9,933 nucleotides of DNA from Gammaproteobacteria bacterium UBA6968 (GTDB lineage Bacteria; Pseudomonadota; Gammaproteobacteria; Pseudomonadales; Azotimanducaceae). The notes below the pieces were generated by a model. That model was not told where the DNA came from. It made no database searches and saw only the letters and a list, made by a program, of their open reading frames with translations. Below are positions 7,430 through 9,933 of this stretch, piece after piece (position 1 is the first letter of the stretch; every line of letters begins with the position of its first letter). The stretch covers positions 1 to 9,933 of the forward strand of contig DJYW01000122.1 of assembly GCA_002450255.1 (NCBI GenBank), given 5' to 3'. Made by a program: the position numbers and the translations under genes.

Positions 7430-8407
7430 ATGTGGTTTAACCTTCTTCTCCTGATTGCCGGATTTATTGCCTTAGTCTGGAGTGCCGATATTTTTCTCAA
7501 TGGCGCTGCCGCAACAGCAAAAAATCTAGGCGTTCCGAAAATCCTTATTGGCCTTACCGTGGTCTCCGTTGGCACCTCTGCCCCAGAAATTTTTGTCGCC
7601 GTTTTCTCCGCTTTGGATGGCACCCCGCTATTGGCTGTGGGCAACGCGCTTGGTTCTAACATCACCAATATTGGCCTGGTGCTAGGCATCACCGCGATGG
7701 TGATGCCGCTAACCTTTTCCAAAAATGTTCGACGCAAAGAACTGCCCTGGCTGATGTTTGCGACCGCAGCTGCGATTGCGCTTTTAGCCAATGAGTACCT
7801 CAGCGCCCTCGATGGCATATTACTGCTTACTGCTATGACTCTGATCCTGCTGCAATTAGTCCGTTCGCACAAACAAGCGACTGAAATGGCCGCCAGCGAA
7901 GCGGAAGAAGATGCCCTCTTGGCGGAGGACATTCCCGACCTCTCCACGTTGAAAGCCGCTCTCTTTCTGGTATTTGGCCTTGTCGTTCTCTTGGCCTCGG
8001 CCGAGTTATTGGTTCGCGCAGCAACCGAAATTGCGGTGACGCTTGGCGTTAGCGAGCTAATTATCGGCCTAACCATTATCGCCATCGGAACAAGCCTGCC
8101 TGAATTAGCCGCCACCGTGGGTTCCGCACTGAAGGGCCATCCGGATATCGCCATTGGCAACGTCGTCGGATCAAATATTCTGAATATCCTGGTGGTTTTG
8201 TCGGTTCCAGGACTGCTTGGCGGCGTGGCCATTGACCATACTATTCTGTGGCGCGACGCTGGTATGATGGTGGCCCTAACAGTAATGCTGGCACTGTTCG
8301 CTTACGGTATAAATGCGAACTCCCGCGCCCTGATCACAAGGTTTGAAGGCTTCGTTATGTTACTCGCTTGGATCGGTTACAACGTCATTTTATTCCTGCA
8401 AGCCTAA
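7430..8407 (+). CDS. yrbG: Calcium/sodium antiporter, YrbG family (CaCA)
   Basis: Inner-membrane cation/Ca2+ exchanger of the CaCA superfamily. The 325 residues equal E. coli YrbG. It shows the inverted-repeat architecture with two alpha-repeats: GLTVVSVGTSAPE (41-53) with GNALGSN (71-77), and GLTIIAIGTSLPE (213-225) with GNVVGSN (243-249). E53 and E225 are the likely ion-coordinating acidic residues. About ten hydrophobic helices are apparent, split by an acidic, charged loop around residues 146-172 between the two halves. The ATG has AAGGA 11 nt upstream, a slightly long spacing. It is the first gene of the rightward block, with kdsC 24 bp downstream; in E. coli it also heads the kds-lpt cluster. 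The physiological substrate in bacteria is not settled. Confidence 0.93.
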   Translation: MWFNLLLLIAGFIALVWSADIFLNGAAATAKNLGVPKILIGLTVVSVGTSAPEIFVAVFSALDGTPLLAVGNALGSNITNIGLVLGITAMVMPLTFSKNVRRKELPWLMFATAAAIALLANEYLSALDGILLLTAMTLILLQLVRSHKQATEMAASEAEEDALLAEDIPDLSTLKAALFLVFGLVVLLASAELLVRAATEIAVTLGVSELIIGLTIIAIGTSLPELAATVGSALKGHPDIAIGNVVGSNILNILVVLSVPGLLGGVAIDHTILWRDAGMMVALTVMLALFAYGINANSRALITRFEGFVMLLAWIGYNVILFLQA

Positions 8408-8431
8408 CGATCCCAAACAAGGATATGCCCG

Positions 8432-8944
8432 GTGGATGATGCACAGTTAACGGAACTTAGCCGCCACGTCCAAGGTCTGATTCTTGATGTAGACGGCGTT
8501 TTAACAGACGGTCGCATCACTTATGCGGACGATGGCACCGAGTCGAAACACTTCCACGTTAGAGACGGCGCTAGCTTGAAACTCCTGCAGGCTGAGGGCA
8601 TCCCCGTGGCTATCATAACCGGCCGAAGCTCGCCCATGGTTGCACGCCGGGCCGAGGAACTTCAGATCCGCTTTCTAGTGCAAGGTGCCGCGTCAAAAGA
8701 AGCAGCTCTTCACGAATTGATCGAGCAAGGATTCCCCGCCAACAATCTGGCTGCAATCGGTGATGACTTACAGGATCTACAGCTTTTTCAAAGTCCTGCC
8801 GTCACGCTAAAAATAACGGTTGCTGACGCTCACCCGGTCGTCATCCAGGCAGCGGACTTTACCACCCACGGTGCCGGCGGATCTGGCGTTACCGCCGAAA
8901 TCGCTACCCTGCTGCTAACCGCACAAGGCAAATGGCCTTTTTAG
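8432..8944 (+). CDS. kdsC: 3-deoxy-D-manno-octulosonate 8-phosphate phosphatase
   Basis: HAD-superfamily phosphatase that hydrolyses Kdo-8-phosphate to Kdo, the sugar joining lipid A to the LPS core. It acts in the cytoplasm as a C0-type HAD tetramer. Motif I is DVDGVLTD (19-26) with D19 the nucleophile and D21 the acid/base; motif II is ITGR (62-65); motif III is K89; motif IV is GDD (110-112). VADAHPVVIQAADF (130-143) is family-typical. At 170 residues it is somewhat shorter than E. coli KdsC (188), mainly at the ends. The start is GTG, supported by AAGGA 8 nt upstream; nearby ATGs are out of frame. It overlaps lptC by 13 nt. kdsD (arabinose-5-phosphate isomerase), normally between yrbG and kdsC, is missing, so the first Kdo-pathway enzyme must be encoded elsewhere. 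Confidence 0.96.
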   Translation: MDDAQLTELSRHVQGLILDVDGVLTDGRITYADDGTESKHFHVRDGASLKLLQAEGIPVAIITGRSSPMVARRAEELQIRFLVQGAASKEAALHELIEQGFPANNLAAIGDDLQDLQLFQSPAVTLKITVADAHPVVIQAADFTTHGAGGSGVTAEIATLLLTAQGKWPF

Positions 8945-9705
8945 CCGCAACACAAATCAGGTCGTGGAAAACTCGGCAGCGTTTTAAAAAAGCGGCAGGC
9001 ACTCTGGTCGAGCCGCTGACCCTAATCGCCGCGACCCTGATCACTACTCTGCCAATGGCCCTCGTCTGCCAAACACTAACATCAACCCAGCCTGCCGTGG
9101 CCAGCCAAGCGAAAAGCGCCAACAGCCTCATTTCGCATGCGCAACAGGCAAAGGTACCGGCGAGGCTCAGTCTTGCTGGAGAAACACTTGAGCTAAGCCA
9201 ATTCGATGCGGAGGGTATGCTTCAATATCGTCTGTTTATGAAGAGCCTGGCGCATTCGTCACTATCGGAGCAAACGGAGATGGCTGAGCCGCTGCTGTTA
9301 GTTAACGGTCGCGGAGAGAGCATGTGGTCAGTTTCTGCAGCCAAAGGCACGGTTTTCCAACCAGCGGTTCGCGCGGCTTCGGCACCGAGCATCAGGCTTG
9401 CGCCAGCCGTTTTCGCCAAGGTCGGTGGCGGTGACCTCGAAGCTGGCGGTTACTTGTCGTTACGCGGCAATGTGTTACTGACGCAGAAGCCGGCGGCTGA
9501 GTCGAACATTATACTCAGCGCAACCCACCTGGCATTTTATCCGGACCAGAAAATAGCGCTCACAAAGCAACCGGTCGAACTGCGCATGGGAGCCAGTAAA
9601 ACTCGAGCAGGTGCTATGCGAGCGGACTTGGCTGCAGGCAAGCTATACTTGCAGGCATCGGCTACGCAGCGGGTCAGCACCACTGTCTCGATAGCCGCAA
9701 ATTGA
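8932..9705 (+). CDS. lptC: LPS export ABC transporter periplasmic protein LptC, enlarged
   Basis: Bitopic inner-membrane protein that passes LPS from LptB2FG to the periplasmic LptA bridge. Only its general pattern is conserved: a short N-terminal basic stretch (RSWKTRQRFKK), one hydrophobic segment (about 29-48), then a beta-jellyroll with FDAEGMLQYRL (91-101), EMAEPLLLV (116-124), MWSVSAAKGT (131-140), LSLRGNVLLT (175-184), ATHLAFYPDQKIALTKQPVEL (197-217) and AGAMRADLAAGKLYL (226-240). Placement between kdsC and lptA confirms it. At 257 residues it exceeds E. coli LptC (191). About 25 extra residues precede the membrane segment, and an Ala-rich insertion of about 25-30 residues (141-172) follows the WSV strand. 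The ATG is the only plausible start, with AAGG 3 nt upstream and a 13-nt overlap with kdsC. Confidence 0.9.
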   Translation: MAFLAATQIRSWKTRQRFKKAAGTLVEPLTLIAATLITTLPMALVCQTLTSTQPAVASQAKSANSLISHAQQAKVPARLSLAGETLELSQFDAEGMLQYRLFMKSLAHSSLSEQTEMAEPLLLVNGRGESMWSVSAAKGTVFQPAVRAASAPSIRLAPAVFAKVGGGDLEAGGYLSLRGNVLLTQKPAAESNIILSATHLAFYPDQKIALTKQPVELRMGASKTRAGAMRADLAAGKLYLQASATQRVSTTVSIAAN

Positions 9706-9719
9706 TCACGGTAAGTCAC

Positions 9720-9933
9720 ATGATAGATCTATTAGTTGCGCGGCGATTGACGCCGTTGCGATACCGGTTGCGAAGCCTATTACCGCCGGGTGCCCGATCC
9801 GCTGCGCCGTTACGCGCTGTGGTGTGGTTAGCAATGTCCGTCATTGGATTCGCCGGACTAAGCCCACACATGAGCTACGCGACGGATAGTCCATTCGATT
9901 CGTCTATTATGATAGAGGGCGACACCGCGGAGT
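9720..9933 (+). CDS. lptA: LPS transport periplasmic protein LptA, 5' part
   Basis: The frame is open from ATG 9720 to the right edge (71 codons), so only the N-terminus is visible. LptA polymerises through its jellyroll to bridge LptC and outer-membrane LptD. The visible peptide has a long arginine-rich n-region (about 32 residues), a hydrophobic core AVVWLAMSVIGFAGLS, and a probable signal-peptidase I site after SYA (residue 54). SSIMIEGDTAE then matches the LptA start (E. coli QPIHIESD). Identification rests on this short match plus the position 14 bp after lptC in the usual kdsC-lptC-lptA order. Only a weak GGTAAG precedes the ATG, so coupling to lptC translation is likely. lptB and rpoN would be expected beyond the edge. 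Confidence 0.82.
   Translation, partial: MIDLLVARRLTPLRYRLRSLLPPGARSAAPLRAVVWLAMSVIGFAGLSPHMSYATDSPFDSSIMIEGDTAE

Noticed and set aside
7393..8232. 279-residue minus-strand frame
   Set aside because: It is antisense to yrbG, and its Ser/Ala/Arg-rich content is what the complementary strand of a membrane-protein gene gives.

Overview
The window looks like chromosomal core DNA from a gammaproteobacterium. The evidence is gene order and protein type. zapE-rplM-rpsI run in one direction, next to a leftward ibaG-murA-hisG-hisD block. That block stands back to back with a rightward yrbG-kdsC-lptC-lptA block. HisG is the short (HisZ-dependent) form and is joined to hisD, which recalls Pseudomonadales rather than enteric bacteria. 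I cannot name a species. Eleven genes are well supported, the last one cut by the right edge. There is no RNA gene, IS element, phage gene, CRISPR array or defence system that I can support.

Layout, left to right. Positions 1-342 hold no identified gene: a 15-bp tandem repeat sits at the left edge, with a perfect inverted repeat at 105-130. Positions 343-1166 are rpsI and rplM on the minus strand, translationally coupled through an ATGA overlap. They appear to be driven by a strong sigma70-type promoter at 1470-1498 through a structured leader of about 300 nt. Positions 1639-2772 are zapE, a cell-division ATPase. A gap of about 400 bp follows, then hisD and hisG (overlapping by 8 nt), murA and ibaG, all on the minus strand. 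A gap of about 600 bp separates these from the plus-strand genes yrbG, kdsC, lptC and the start of lptA.

The genes fall into three themes. rplM and rpsI make ribosomal proteins. murA, kdsC, lptC and lptA serve the envelope: the first committed step of peptidoglycan synthesis, Kdo synthesis for LPS, and the LPS transport bridge. hisG and hisD catalyse the first and last steps of histidine synthesis. ibaG, yrbG and zapE are conserved companions of these loci.

The most notable feature is what is missing. In E. coli and Pseudomonas the mlaFEDCB lipid-transport genes lie between ibaG and yrbG, and kdsD lies between yrbG and kdsC; in Pseudomonas hisC and algW follow hisD. None of these is present here. 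Two of the three sites are instead 400-620 bp spacers without recognisable genes, and coding density is about 79%. This fits local gene loss or relocation. No previously undescribed system is convincingly visible. The best leads are the rplM leader RNA, the G9 tract in the ZapE Walker A motif, the enlarged LptC, and the short repeats.
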